NCBI GenBank assembly: GCA_902168255.1
Contig: CABHON010000022.1
Span: 1 to 64,000, forward strand
Length of the DNA stretch: 64,000 nt
Direction: 5' to 3'
Source of the DNA: an uncultured Legionella sp.
Lineage (GTDB): Bacteria > Pseudomonadota > Gammaproteobacteria > Legionellales > Legionellaceae
In this document: positions 38,184 through 46,297 of the stretch, piece by piece
Position numbering within the stretch: the first letter of the stretch is position 1
How the letters are laid out: each line of letters opens with the position of its first letter
Made by a program: the position numbers and the translations under genes
The notes under the pieces: generated by a model
What the model was told of the DNA's origin: nothing
Databases searched by the model: none
Seen by the model: the letters and a program-made list of their open reading frames with translations, nothing else

Positions 38184-40202
38184 ATGCCATTAATGACAAA
38201 TCCGTTAGATGTATATTTTTCCAATAGCTCTAACCCACATAACCCTACGGGTGCTTCAGTTGCGACTGGGGTCGCTGCGGGTGTTGCGACGGTTGGTTTA
38301 ATAGCAGGGGCATTCTATTTATATAGATGGCTTACTGATCGGCCTGCTTTATCTGAAGAAGATCTAGAACGTTATAATAAATTAATTACGGTTTATAAAA
38401 AAATGGGATATGATATTCCTAGTGTATGGAGATTAGAAGGAAATAAAACCACCTATTGCATGGATTATGGCTCCGTCACTCATTCGTTAGATGAAACAAT
38501 TCACCAACTCTCCCACGAACATTCTGCTGCCTGTTTAGCACGTACCAATATATTAGCGTTACTTCAGCGTTACCTAGGTTCCTTACGTAAACGATATTCA
38601 ACGGTAGATAAAGTGATGCAGGCTTATGATCGCCCGGATGGGATTGAAGCAATGTTTATATATGAAACTATTTTATGGTTTCAGCTTGTTGTCCCTAGTA
38701 TGGGAGAACTAAATTCTCGCACCACAGAAATTTTTGAAAAAAGAATAAAATATTGCCAAGAAATTTTATCAAAAATAGCCAAAAATCATTGGCATAATTC
38801 GGAACGGGCAAATTTTAAGGAATTAGTAGAAAGATTGATTGATGATTTTAAAGCGTATCATGCCCATTTAATCCATCGCATTGAAATAGCTAATTTTAAT
38901 GATTTAATTAACAAACTTGGTGATGAATTATTGAGTTTTTCGGCTCATTCTTGTAAAACGCTGCATTTACTTATTTCTGATGTTAACCAAACACACCTGA
39001 ATGTTAAACAATTTAAAATACCTTACAATTCGGAAAGAAAAGTCCAAAAATTAAGGCAGAAGACATTAGGAGAATGGTTGTACAAAACATTGGAAGTGGC
39101 CGGAGTTGAAGACTCAACATTTGAAGCAAAAAATACATTGGCATTAGAGGATATTATTGGGCATCTAGAGGGAGAAATACCGGGTGATATAGGTTCTCAA
39201 TTAAAGCCGGGTGATATATTAAAAGACAAATGGGGACATTGGCCATTTGTACTATCTAACTTGTCAAAAGAGGGTAAAGCCTCACAGTTTTCTTCTCAAT
39301 TATTTTCTAACACGGAAACACAGAAAAATATTGGCAAAAGAGCCCATACTTATTTAAAAGAAATACGTGAATTACATCGTCTTACTTTACAGTTTTATTA
39401 CGTAAGAAAAAATTTGTTGCGGGCAGCGACTGTTGCCAGCGTATTTGGAGAAATATGGATTTATGGGGATAGGGTAGGTAAAGCGGTATTAGATGAACTA
39501 TTAAATAGTGTGTTTGATGTTGTCCAAGATTATAACAAAACGTTTTCTACTTTTTGGAAAGCCTATTTTGATGAACATTACAAAATATATGCAAAAGAGA
39601 AAAGAGAAGATGATTTCACTAATCTTTGCCATGAACATCTCAATAGCATTGATCAATATTTTAATAATTTAATGAGTGAGACAGCGAATCAAATTGAGGG
39701 CACAATTATTCGAATTCATGAGCAAGCATTAAGATTGCCCCGTGCCTTAGAAGAAATTAAAAAAGTTAAAATCGAATTGATGTCAGATTTATTAAGCTTC
39801 TTAAAATTGAAAAATAAAACAACATCTGAAAATTATGGCATTATTTCTCAAGCACTCGAAGACGAAAAGCAAGAAAAGATAATAATAGAGAATATGCCTT
39901 CCTTTATGGCAAGAGCAAAAGAAATTCTTATTAAGAAGATACGTGAAGAAATTGATAAGGCTTTAGCCTATGAGGAAAAAAGTCCTGCGGAAAGAGAAAA
40001 GTGGGATAAAGAGAGAGAGGAACGTATTGTGACTTTTGCAGAAGAAGCATTAAATGCTATCCCTGTTACTGGCGTTGAACAATCAGAGCCTCCACCCGAA
40101 CAACCATCAGTCAATGTTGAAAAAGACCGGGAGCATCTTAGGGACGAGACTTCAGAGTTAGAAGAGAGAATTAAGTCTGCGCTTAGAACACCATCGGTAT
40201 AG
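38184..40202 (+). CDS. Helical protein with one N-terminal membrane segment, candidate effector
   Basis: The 672-residue protein is not recognised. A glycine/alanine-rich hydrophobic stretch at about 24-48 (ASVATGVAAGVATVGLIAGA) suggests one membrane helix. The rest is long helices rich in Lys, Glu and aromatic residues. The C-terminus ends ETSELEERIKSALRTPSV, a glutamate-rich tail of the E-block kind seen in many Dot/Icm substrates. AAAATGAGGAAAAC precedes the ATG. It is the first of three plus-strand genes spaced by 10 and 13 bases, so probably an operon. A secreted role is inference. Confidence 0.7.
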   Translation: MPLMTNPLDVYFSNSSNPHNPTGASVATGVAAGVATVGLIAGAFYLYRWLTDRPALSEEDLERYNKLITVYKKMGYDIPSVWRLEGNKTTYCMDYGSVTHSLDETIHQLSHEHSAACLARTNILALLQRYLGSLRKRYSTVDKVMQAYDRPDGIEAMFIYETILWFQLVVPSMGELNSRTTEIFEKRIKYCQEILSKIAKNHWHNSERANFKELVERLIDDFKAYHAHLIHRIEIANFNDLINKLGDELLSFSAHSCKTLHLLISDVNQTHLNVKQFKIPYNSERKVQKLRQKTLGEWLYKTLEVAGVEDSTFEAKNTLALEDIIGHLEGEIPGDIGSQLKPGDILKDKWGHWPFVLSNLSKEGKASQFSSQLFSNTETQKNIGKRAHTYLKEIRELHRLTLQFYYVRKNLLRAATVASVFGEIWIYGDRVGKAVLDELLNSVFDVVQDYNKTFSTFWKAYFDEHYKIYAKEKREDDFTNLCHEHLNSIDQYFNNLMSETANQIEGTIIRIHEQALRLPRALEEIKKVKIELMSDLLSFLKLKNKTTSENYGIISQALEDEKQEKIIIENMPSFMARAKEILIKKIREEIDKALAYEEKSPAEREKWDKEREERIVTFAEEALNAIPVTGVEQSEPPPEQPSVNVEKDREHLRDETSELEERIKSALRTPSV

Positions 40203-40212
40203 GAGAAAACAC

Positions 40213-40926
40213 ATGCTTTTTTTGAATAAAAGTTATTATAAATCACAATCAGCCGCGCCTTTTAGCAAGACATTGGATTCCACATCTGATCATTCTGGGT
40301 CGGATGAAGGCAATTTAAAAGAGGAACATACTTTTTTTGTATGGAAACTAAAATTAAATTTTTTTGGGAGACAGAAAAAAAATAATTCTTTATGTGAACT
40401 TGTAGGCAGATTAGAAAAAGGTGGGTTGAAAATTTCAAATAACACTCCTTCGTCAACTGAAGTGATGTTGTTGCAGTTTAAACCTGATTGGCAAGAATCA
40501 GCGTTTAATACACAGCCTAACATTAACAACAAAGAAGGGTTTTATGTTACATCGGCTGTTACACAACATGCTTTAAAATTAATGGGAAGGGAAACTGTCC
40601 CTGAAGAGTATATTTCAACGAGAGACGTTCGGGCTTTACGCAGAAAATCCTCTTTAAAAACTCACCCCGATAAAACGGGTTCTTCTTTTTATGATGAATT
40701 TATTCAAACACAAGAGGGATACCAAATGCTTCTTGAAGAAGAATACAATCCAAATGAATTAACAAAAGAACAATCTTCGCGTCGAAAAAAAATCATGAGG
40801 CGAGATATATTGCCGCAAATAAATAATGATTTGCAGGAGCTACGAAAATGTCGTCAGCAAAGAGAAAAAGAATTAGAAGAATTAGAAAAAATTAAAGCAA
40901 CTATTCAACAGTCATTCCATTGGTAG
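40213..40926 (+). CDS. J-domain-like protein, candidate effector
   Basis: The 237-residue protein carries the core of a DnaJ J-domain: a basic helix II (RDVRALRRKSSLKT), the invariant His-Pro-Asp at residues 151-153 followed by KTG, and helix III (FYDEFIQTQEGYQMLLEEE). J-domains stimulate Hsp70 ATPase activity. The rest is unlike DnaJ: no G/F or zinc region is present. The N-terminal 110 residues are unrecognised, and the C-terminus is a charged coil ending in EKELEELEKIKATIQQSFHW, an E-block plus hydrophobic end. It may target bacterial or host Hsp70. Second gene of the 38184 operon. Confidence 0.7.
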   Translation: MLFLNKSYYKSQSAAPFSKTLDSTSDHSGSDEGNLKEEHTFFVWKLKLNFFGRQKKNNSLCELVGRLEKGGLKISNNTPSSTEVMLLQFKPDWQESAFNTQPNINNKEGFYVTSAVTQHALKLMGRETVPEEYISTRDVRALRRKSSLKTHPDKTGSSFYDEFIQTQEGYQMLLEEEYNPNELTKEQSSRRKKIMRRDILPQINNDLQELRKCRQQREKELEELEKIKATIQQSFHW

Positions 40927-40939
40927 AAAGGAGATTATT

Positions 40940-41707
40940 ATGCCAACTACTTTTCCCGTGCCATACAAGGTTTCTAAACAGTATATTGATTTCTATAATC
41001 AAATAAAAGAGTTTTTAAGCGATGAATATGTGATTCCTGAAGAAAAATTACAAGGGAGTTGGCTAGAAATTCCTATATTGGGTGAAGATGATGATGAAAA
41101 TTATAAAAAAATTATCAACGAAATTTTATTGCCAAATAAATACCTATCTGTCTGGGGTAAACGAATTGCCTTTTTTCATGGTTATTTTGGTAAAGAATTC
41201 GGTGATAATTACAGTTATACTTTTTTCAAAAATATGAACCAAAAACTCAATCTAGCCATGCGTTATATTTATAGTAATAGGGCTCCTCAAAATATGACGG
41301 GAAAAGAAAGGGATGGAATTAATCAGTTATTATGTGATTATTTGGAAAAGATGCTTGAAAATTCTGGCGTATTGGGGAATGCCCAAGGGGTAGTAATAGG
41401 AAGAATATTAAACAGGATGAAACGTTCTTTAAAGAGCCAAATAAAAATAGAATTAGATGAAAATGATGAGTTAGTTGTGAGCATGAATCATGTTGAGTAT
41501 AACAATTTATCGGATGAATTTATTATGAAAACCCGTGAAGAAATCACTCAATTAAAAACCCAACTTGATGAACAAGGTAAACGTAATAAAAAAACGTTAG
41601 ACGAGATCTATGAGCTGTTAAAAAAGCGGGGCATTGTGGTGGAAAATAGCAATACGGCTGATACTCCTGAAGAAAGGGTTGAGTCTACCTCATCTCTTAG
41701 AATTTAA
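40940..41707 (+). CDS. Hypothetical helical protein in the J-domain operon
   Basis: The 255-residue protein is not recognised. It is acidic near residues 30-65 (GEDDDENYKK), and has mixed helices to about 190 and a coiled coil at about 190-235 (REEITQLKTQLDEQGKRNKKTLDEI). The tail is polar, ending VESTSSLRI. No signal peptide or membrane helix is seen. GAAAGGAG precedes its start. As the third gene of the operon it may act with the membrane and J-domain proteins. That is inference from spacing alone. Confidence 0.6.
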   Translation: MPTTFPVPYKVSKQYIDFYNQIKEFLSDEYVIPEEKLQGSWLEIPILGEDDDENYKKIINEILLPNKYLSVWGKRIAFFHGYFGKEFGDNYSYTFFKNMNQKLNLAMRYIYSNRAPQNMTGKERDGINQLLCDYLEKMLENSGVLGNAQGVVIGRILNRMKRSLKSQIKIELDENDELVVSMNHVEYNNLSDEFIMKTREEITQLKTQLDEQGKRNKKTLDEIYELLKKRGIVVENSNTADTPEERVESTSSLRI

Positions 41708-41951
41708 GTATAGATGTCTCAAAAATATTATTTCAATAAATAATTAAAATAGGTGAATGCCCGATCCATTGTTTCTATGAATTAAGTAAGCGGTAGTAAA
41801 ACCATCAAAAATAAGATATATTTTTAATATGTATTGGCCCTAGCTGTCTCCTACAAAGAGCTGTCTCAGTTTTCCTAAAATTCTTAAAGGTTAGTTAATA
41901 ATTAACCTGTATAATAAATAGTTAAATATTATTTAATGACTGTTTTTATCC

Positions 41952-43544
41952 ATGAGTTTATATCATTGTATTGACCTTATTGAAAAAGAGTTAGATATAC
42001 TAGAAAAAAAAGAAAAATATGGTTACTTGCGGCGATTTGTTGCTAATTTTCTTCGTCCTAGAGTTAGAAGTTATGGTTGCTTATTTTTTTCCGAAGATAA
42101 AGAATTCCTCATTGATTTAAAAGAAAAACTCCAAACGCGTATCTCAGAGGATAATTATGAAAATTTAGGGCTTGAAATTGAGATAATTAAGAATTATTTG
42201 CGGAAAAATCTACATCTACGAGAAAATAAAGGGTTGAGTTGGATATTTTATGATTTAGACTCAATAAAAGCGAGGTATCAAAATCGTCACAATCTTAACA
42301 CCGATACTTCCGATGAGATTTATGTAAAATTTCAACAAAGGCCTTATCGTATTGCTACTTTGAGACAAGATACTCTTTTTAAGATGGGAATCTCTAGAGG
42401 CGCGTGTTACGGATATACTAATGCAATGGTAGATCCAACATTATCTCCCTATTTTAAGGAGAATACAGGTGAAATAATTAAGCTTGAGCTTACAAAGAAA
42501 ATTTATGATTACCAAAAAAATCAAAGTGATCGGCAAAAAGATCAAGAGTTTATCAAAAATACACGGCTTACCAGATTGTACTTTTGTCCTAATTCTGGGA
42601 AGCAAGCAGAAAAAATTTGGACGTTTTCTAAAAAGAATGAAAATAAAGATTTATGCTTAACTCGGCGTACTGGCAATATGAATGGCCATGCTACTTATGT
42701 AAGTTTTCAAACAGATGGTGTATTACGATATGCTGATTCTAATCATGGAATTTATTTGTTTAAAAATAAAAATGATTTTATCGATTTTTATGTTGCAGCA
42801 GATAGAATACAGAAAAAACAACACGGCATAGCCTTTCATTTCTATTCATTAAGTGAGAAAAAGTATTGTCCGAACAACAATACGAGCAACGATTCAAAAA
42901 CATTCGCTGGAAAAATTAGAACTCTACTCACGGGGTCTAAATACAATAATTTTTTAGCGCGTCAAATGGATTGGCTAGTGGGAATGTGCATGGGAGTATT
43001 GATTGGTGGAGTCGTAGGCGCAGTAATTGGTGGACTCCTAGGCTCAGTAATCCCCATTTTTGGTACTGCTTTGGGTGTTGCTTTTGGAGGAATGATAGGG
43101 GGGTATATAGGCGGAGTCGGGATGGGTGGTTCAATGTGGTTTGCTGGAAGGAGGGGATATCATGGTTTGTTAGCCATTCCTTTTTTACTGCGGGAGACTT
43201 GGTATAATTTTGCAAAAAGAATCTCTTATCCTTTTTCTTTACAACAAAGACAACAGGTGACGAATCTTTCTTCTCAACCAGAACCAATGACTTCTTTTTT
43301 ACAGGAAGAACACAGTCATTTTTCATATGCCAATATATTAAGACAGGTAGCTTCGCCAAATGTTAACATAGGTGAACTTTCTGCGCAGGTAGGAGAACCA
43401 TTAATGTTGCAGCCTAAGAACAATGTTCCACCAATTTTTGAACAACGCAGGTCAACATTGAGTCTTTTTTCATATCTTTGGAATACCAATAAAAAGCCGC
43501 CAGAACAAATACAAACATTACCATCTATTCAGCATGTTCCTTGA
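41952..43544 (+). CDS. YopT-like (C58-type) cysteine protease with glycine-zipper membrane region, candidate effector
   Basis: The 530-residue protein has three islands matching the papain-like C58 triad: Cys152 in GISRGACYGYTNAMV, His246 in MNGHATYVSF and Asp262 in RYADSNHGIYLF. The His-Asp distance of 16 is the same as in YopT (Cys139, His258, Asp274, from memory). YopT-type enzymes cleave host proteins such as prenylated Rho GTPases. Residues about 340-400 form a glycine-zipper hydrophobic block (GVLIGGVVGAVIGGLLG) that could insert in membranes. A proline/glutamine-rich tail follows. The start has no clear Shine-Dalgarno. A palindrome (GGTTA...TAACC near 41889-41907) and TATAAT follow in the promoter region. 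Confidence 0.7.
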   Translation: MSLYHCIDLIEKELDILEKKEKYGYLRRFVANFLRPRVRSYGCLFFSEDKEFLIDLKEKLQTRISEDNYENLGLEIEIIKNYLRKNLHLRENKGLSWIFYDLDSIKARYQNRHNLNTDTSDEIYVKFQQRPYRIATLRQDTLFKMGISRGACYGYTNAMVDPTLSPYFKENTGEIIKLELTKKIYDYQKNQSDRQKDQEFIKNTRLTRLYFCPNSGKQAEKIWTFSKKNENKDLCLTRRTGNMNGHATYVSFQTDGVLRYADSNHGIYLFKNKNDFIDFYVAADRIQKKQHGIAFHFYSLSEKKYCPNNNTSNDSKTFAGKIRTLLTGSKYNNFLARQMDWLVGMCMGVLIGGVVGAVIGGLLGSVIPIFGTALGVAFGGMIGGYIGGVGMGGSMWFAGRRGYHGLLAIPFLLRETWYNFAKRISYPFSLQQRQQVTNLSSQPEPMTSFLQEEHSHFSYANILRQVASPNVNIGELSAQVGEPLMLQPKNNVPPIFEQRRSTLSLFSYLWNTNKKPPEQIQTLPSIQHVP

Positions 43545-43553
43545 ATATTTAGG

Positions 43554-44186
43554 CTATTTCGTTTTATCAGGATACTCACACAAGTCAGCAATAAGGCAAT
43601 TAGGGCATAGTGGTTTTCTAGCTTTACAAACATAGCGGCCATGCAATACTAACCAATGATGAGCATCATGCTGAAAAGCAGGAGGAACAACTTTAAGCAA
43701 ATTTTGTTCAACCTCAAGAGGTGTTTTTCCTGGAGCAATATTGGTGCGGTTAGAGACGCGGAAAATATGGGTGTCTACCGCAATGGTTGGTTGGCCAAAC
43801 GCTGTATTTAAAACAACATTGGCTGTTTTTCTGCCGACCCCTGGTAAACTTTCTAATTCTTCACGTGTTTTAGGTACGTCACCGTTATATCGTTCTACTA
43901 AAATGGCGCAAGTTTTCAGGAGATTTTTTGTTTTTGTTTTATAAAGATTTAATGTCTTAAGGTAGGGCATTAATGTTTCTTCACTGAATTGCAATAAGGC
44001 TTCAGGAGTATTCGCAATAGGAAATAAAATGCGAGTTGCTTTGTTAACACCAACATCAGTCGCCTGTGCTGCCAATAAAACAGAAACTAATAGTTCAAAA
44101 GGAGTAGAAAATAAGAGTTCAGTGGTGGGATGTGGATTAACTTGTCGAAAACGAGTGAATATTTTTTTGATAATTGCAGGTGTCAT
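43554..44186 (-). CDS. nth: Endonuclease III
   Basis: The 210-residue DNA glycosylase/AP lyase removes oxidised pyrimidines. It has the helix-hairpin-helix LPGVGRKTANVV containing the catalytic Lys, the catalytic Asp in VDTHIFR, and the C-terminal 4Fe-4S loop C-x6-C-x2-C-x5-C (CKARKPLCPNCLIADLC). Length is that of E. coli Nth. The start overlaps the stop of the DUF4143 ATPase gene by four bases (ATGA), so it is now co-translated with it. In E. coli nth closes the rsx/rnf operon, and an rnfB gene is close by here. Confidence 0.96.
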   Translation of the reverse strand: MTPAIIKKIFTRFRQVNPHPTTELLFSTPFELLVSVLLAAQATDVGVNKATRILFPIANTPEALLQFSEETLMPYLKTLNLYKTKTKNLLKTCAILVERYNGDVPKTREELESLPGVGRKTANVVLNTAFGQPTIAVDTHIFRVSNRTNIAPGKTPLEVEQNLLKVVPPAFQHDAHHWLVLHGRYVCKARKPLCPNCLIADLCEYPDKTK

Positions 44187-45508
44187 AGGTTTTTCTGTCC
44201 ATCATTAAAGTGACTGAATATTGCATATAAAGGATAAGAATATATTTTTTCATAGACTGAATAATTCTGGGTGGAAAAGCGAATTCCATAGGGTGTTTGA
44301 GGGTGATCCTTTAGAAAAGCATGCATACTTCTTAAAGTACTTCCTTTTCCCGCTTTTACTTCAACAGGAATAATTTGTTGCTGTTTTATTATGAGATAAT
44401 CCACTTCTGCTTGACTCGTTGGTTGATCTCGATGCCAATAATAAAGTGATGGAGCTTGTCGAGAAGGCGCATAAGCAAGTAATTCTTGCCCAACAAAAGC
44501 TTCTGCAATCATTCCTTTGTTAACAAAGGTGTTTTCGGGATTTAGTATCCATTCCGAAGAGGTTAACCCTAGCAATGCTTGTGTCAATGCTACGTCGACT
44601 AAAATAAGCTTATATTTTTCTAAATTTGCTTGTGCCCCTAAAGGTATTCCTTGTGCGGCAGAATGAAAAATGGGAGTAACAATATTTGCTTTCATCAACA
44701 AGTTTAAAGCGGGTGCTAACTCTCTTTTTCGAAATTCTCCAGGAATGCGGCTATATCGAAATACTTGTCCTGCTTGATGAGGAATATATTGAAACAAATG
44801 TTCAACGTGTTTAATCTGAGTTTGTCGAGCATATTTATGAAAATCTTGCTTAAACGCAGTTAATAAATCATGATGAATCTCAAGACATTTATTGTAATCT
44901 TTGGTTTCCAGCCAGTATGAAACTGCCTCGGGCATTCCTCCAATAGTTAGATATTCGCCTATTAATCGATTTAATTTTTCATGAATAATATCTTGCAAGG
45001 GGTTCTCAAGTGAGGCAGTTAAAATTGCCTCTATTAGTATGTTTTTTTCAGATGCCCATAGATATTCAAGAAACGACAGGGGGTACATGTATAAAAATTG
45101 TACTCGTCCTACGGGGACTCCTACTTCATCAATAGCAAAATCGAGTAAAGAGCCAGCTGCAATTAGGTGAAGCTCTGGCATTGTTTCATAGAAATAGCGT
45201 AAAGATAATAAGGCTTGTGGACAGGATTGAATCTCATCAAAAAATAATAATGTTTGGCCAGGAATAATTTTTTTTTCGGTAAGCAACTCTAAATCAAGTA
45301 ACAATTGTTTAGGGTTTAGTGTTTCTTCAAAAATACTGCCCCATTTTTTATTGGCTTCAAAATTTACTTCTACAAAGTGGGAGAATGTTTTACCTAGATG
45401 GCGCACAGCCGTAGTTTTCCCTATTTGTCGGGCTCCTCGAATAATTAAGGGTTTACGATAAGAAGAGTTTTTCCACTCAATTAAATGATTATCTATTAAT
45501 CTTTTCAT
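44183..45508 (-). CDS. AAA_14/DUF4143-type ATPase, second copy type
   Basis: The 441-residue protein has Walker A RGARQIGKTTAVRHLG near residue 25, Walker B LLFFDEIQSCPQAL, the sensor AAGSLLDFA and the Pfam-like segment FLYMYPLSFLEYLWA. Its C-terminal DUF4143 part includes AEVDYLIIKQQQIIPVEVKAG, which has the D...E-x-K pattern of PD-(D/E)XK nucleases. It is only a distant relative of the 30097 gene. The family function is unsettled. It is wedged between rnfB and nth, has its own palindromic upstream site, and overlaps nth, as if inserted into an older operon. Confidence 0.82.
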   Translation of the reverse strand: MKRLIDNHLIEWKNSSYRKPLIIRGARQIGKTTAVRHLGKTFSHFVEVNFEANKKWGSIFEETLNPKQLLLDLELLTEKKIIPGQTLLFFDEIQSCPQALLSLRYFYETMPELHLIAAGSLLDFAIDEVGVPVGRVQFLYMYPLSFLEYLWASEKNILIEAILTASLENPLQDIIHEKLNRLIGEYLTIGGMPEAVSYWLETKDYNKCLEIHHDLLTAFKQDFHKYARQTQIKHVEHLFQYIPHQAGQVFRYSRIPGEFRKRELAPALNLLMKANIVTPIFHSAAQGIPLGAQANLEKYKLILVDVALTQALLGLTSSEWILNPENTFVNKGMIAEAFVGQELLAYAPSRQAPSLYYWHRDQPTSQAEVDYLIIKQQQIIPVEVKAGKGSTLRSMHAFLKDHPQTPYGIRFSTQNYSVYEKIYSYPLYAIFSHFNDGQKNL

Positions 45509-45563
45509 TTGGTTGTAAATCCAATCATTTTTTTTTTAATTTGGTTGAATTTACAACCAAATT
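45507..45563 (-). promoter_or_regulatory. Palindrome and third half-site before the second DUF4143 ATPase (candidate operator)
   Basis: A palindrome AATTTGGTTG-N6-CAACCAAATT lies at 45538-45563, and a further copy of the half-site (ATTTGGTTGTAAAT on the plus strand) at 45507-45520 runs into the ATG itself. Three copies of one word around a start codon suggest autoregulation. Confidence 0.55.
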
Positions 45564-45599
45564 AAAAAAACTGCAATAAATAGCGTTTATTTTTTTGCA
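45563..45599 (-). terminator. Possible terminator of rnfB
   Basis: Read on the minus strand, AATAAA-CGCTA-TTTATT is followed by GCAGTTTTTTT, overlapping the rnfB stop codon. The stem is AT-only, so it is weak, but the T-run is in the right place. It abuts the operator candidate of the next gene. Confidence 0.4.
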
Positions 45600-46297
45600 T
45601 TAAGACGCGCTAAAATGCTATTCATGTTCTCAGGTTTAGGTGTGCACTGAGCTTTTTTTTCTGCGTTATATTGCCGAGTTTTTCTTGCATTGTAGCGTGC
45701 TTGTGCAGTAAGTGGGTTATAAGCAGGTTCTTCAAGGGCAATAAGATCAATACAATCTACGGGGCAGGGTTCAATACACAGTCCGCAGCCGGTACATTCT
45801 GTTGCTAAAATGACATGCATTTGTTTTGATGCACCAATAATGGCGTCTACGGGACAAGCTTGAATACATTTTGTACAACCAATACATTCTTCTTCCCGAA
45901 TCACAGCAGTGGCCGGGGGGCGAGTATGTTCTTCAACCTCTTTTAAATAGGGTATAGGATCCTGCTCTAATAAAATAGCGATATTTTTTAGGGTGGGAAT
46001 GCCGCCGGGGGCACAAAGGCCAATATTTCTTTCATCACTTGCTAACGCCTTTGCATAACTTTCGCAATCAGGATACCCACATTCGCGACATTGCGTTTGT
46101 GGAAGTAAATCATTAATTGTTTCGCTTAATCCCTTATTAGACTTCTTTCCTAACCCTACTTTTACGGAGAACTTGTTCGTCGATTCGGTGCTCGAATCCT
46201 CATGTACTCGCGTGTACACTCCGGTTCTACGCTCCGAGTCTCCTCCAATTTCTCGCGCATAAGTGGATTTGGAAAGAAGTCTATTCATGCTCATCAC
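45587..46297 (-). CDS. rnfB: RnfB-like ferredoxin with a repeat-derived N-terminus
   Basis: From about residue 55 the protein matches RnfB/Rsx[11 protein letters not shown], then the Fe-S motif C-x2-C-x4-C-x16-C, and two ferredoxin clusters ([12 protein letters not shown] and [12 protein letters not shown]). RnfB passes electrons within the Rnf complex or, as a lone gene, in an unknown redox role. Its usual hydrophobic N-terminal anchor is missing. The first 50 or so codons are almost entirely a family C palindromic repeat (46138-46283), read through in frame. No ATG, GTG or TTG lies between the repeat and the core. The start overlaps metG by 17 bases. No other rnf genes are visible. Confidence 0.85.
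   Translation of the reverse strand: MMSMNRLLSKSTYAREIGGDSERRTGVYTRVHEDSSTESTNKFSVKVGLGKKSNKGLSETINDLLPQTQCRECGYPDCESYAKALASDERNIGLCAPGGIPTLKNIAILLEQDPIPYLKEVEEHTRPPATAVIREEECIGCTKCIQACPVDAIIGASKQMHVILATECTGCGLCIEPCPVDCIDLIALEEPAYNPLTAQARYNARKTRQYNAEKKAQCTPKPENMNSILARLNAKK
46138..46283. repeat. Family C palindromic repeat, copy 1, inside rnfB
   Basis: Perfect ends TAGACTTCTTTCC and GGAAAGAAGTCTA bound a 146-base imperfect hairpin. The centre CATGTACTCGCGTGTACACTCC recurs, slightly altered, in the copy at 54594. The minus-strand frame across it is open. The inverted ends differ between copies, while the centre is shared. Confidence 0.8.

Noticed and set aside
42937-43359. Minus-strand 140-codon frame opposite the protease-like gene
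   Set aside because: It lies antisense to the glycine-zipper region and has no start signal or recognisable product.
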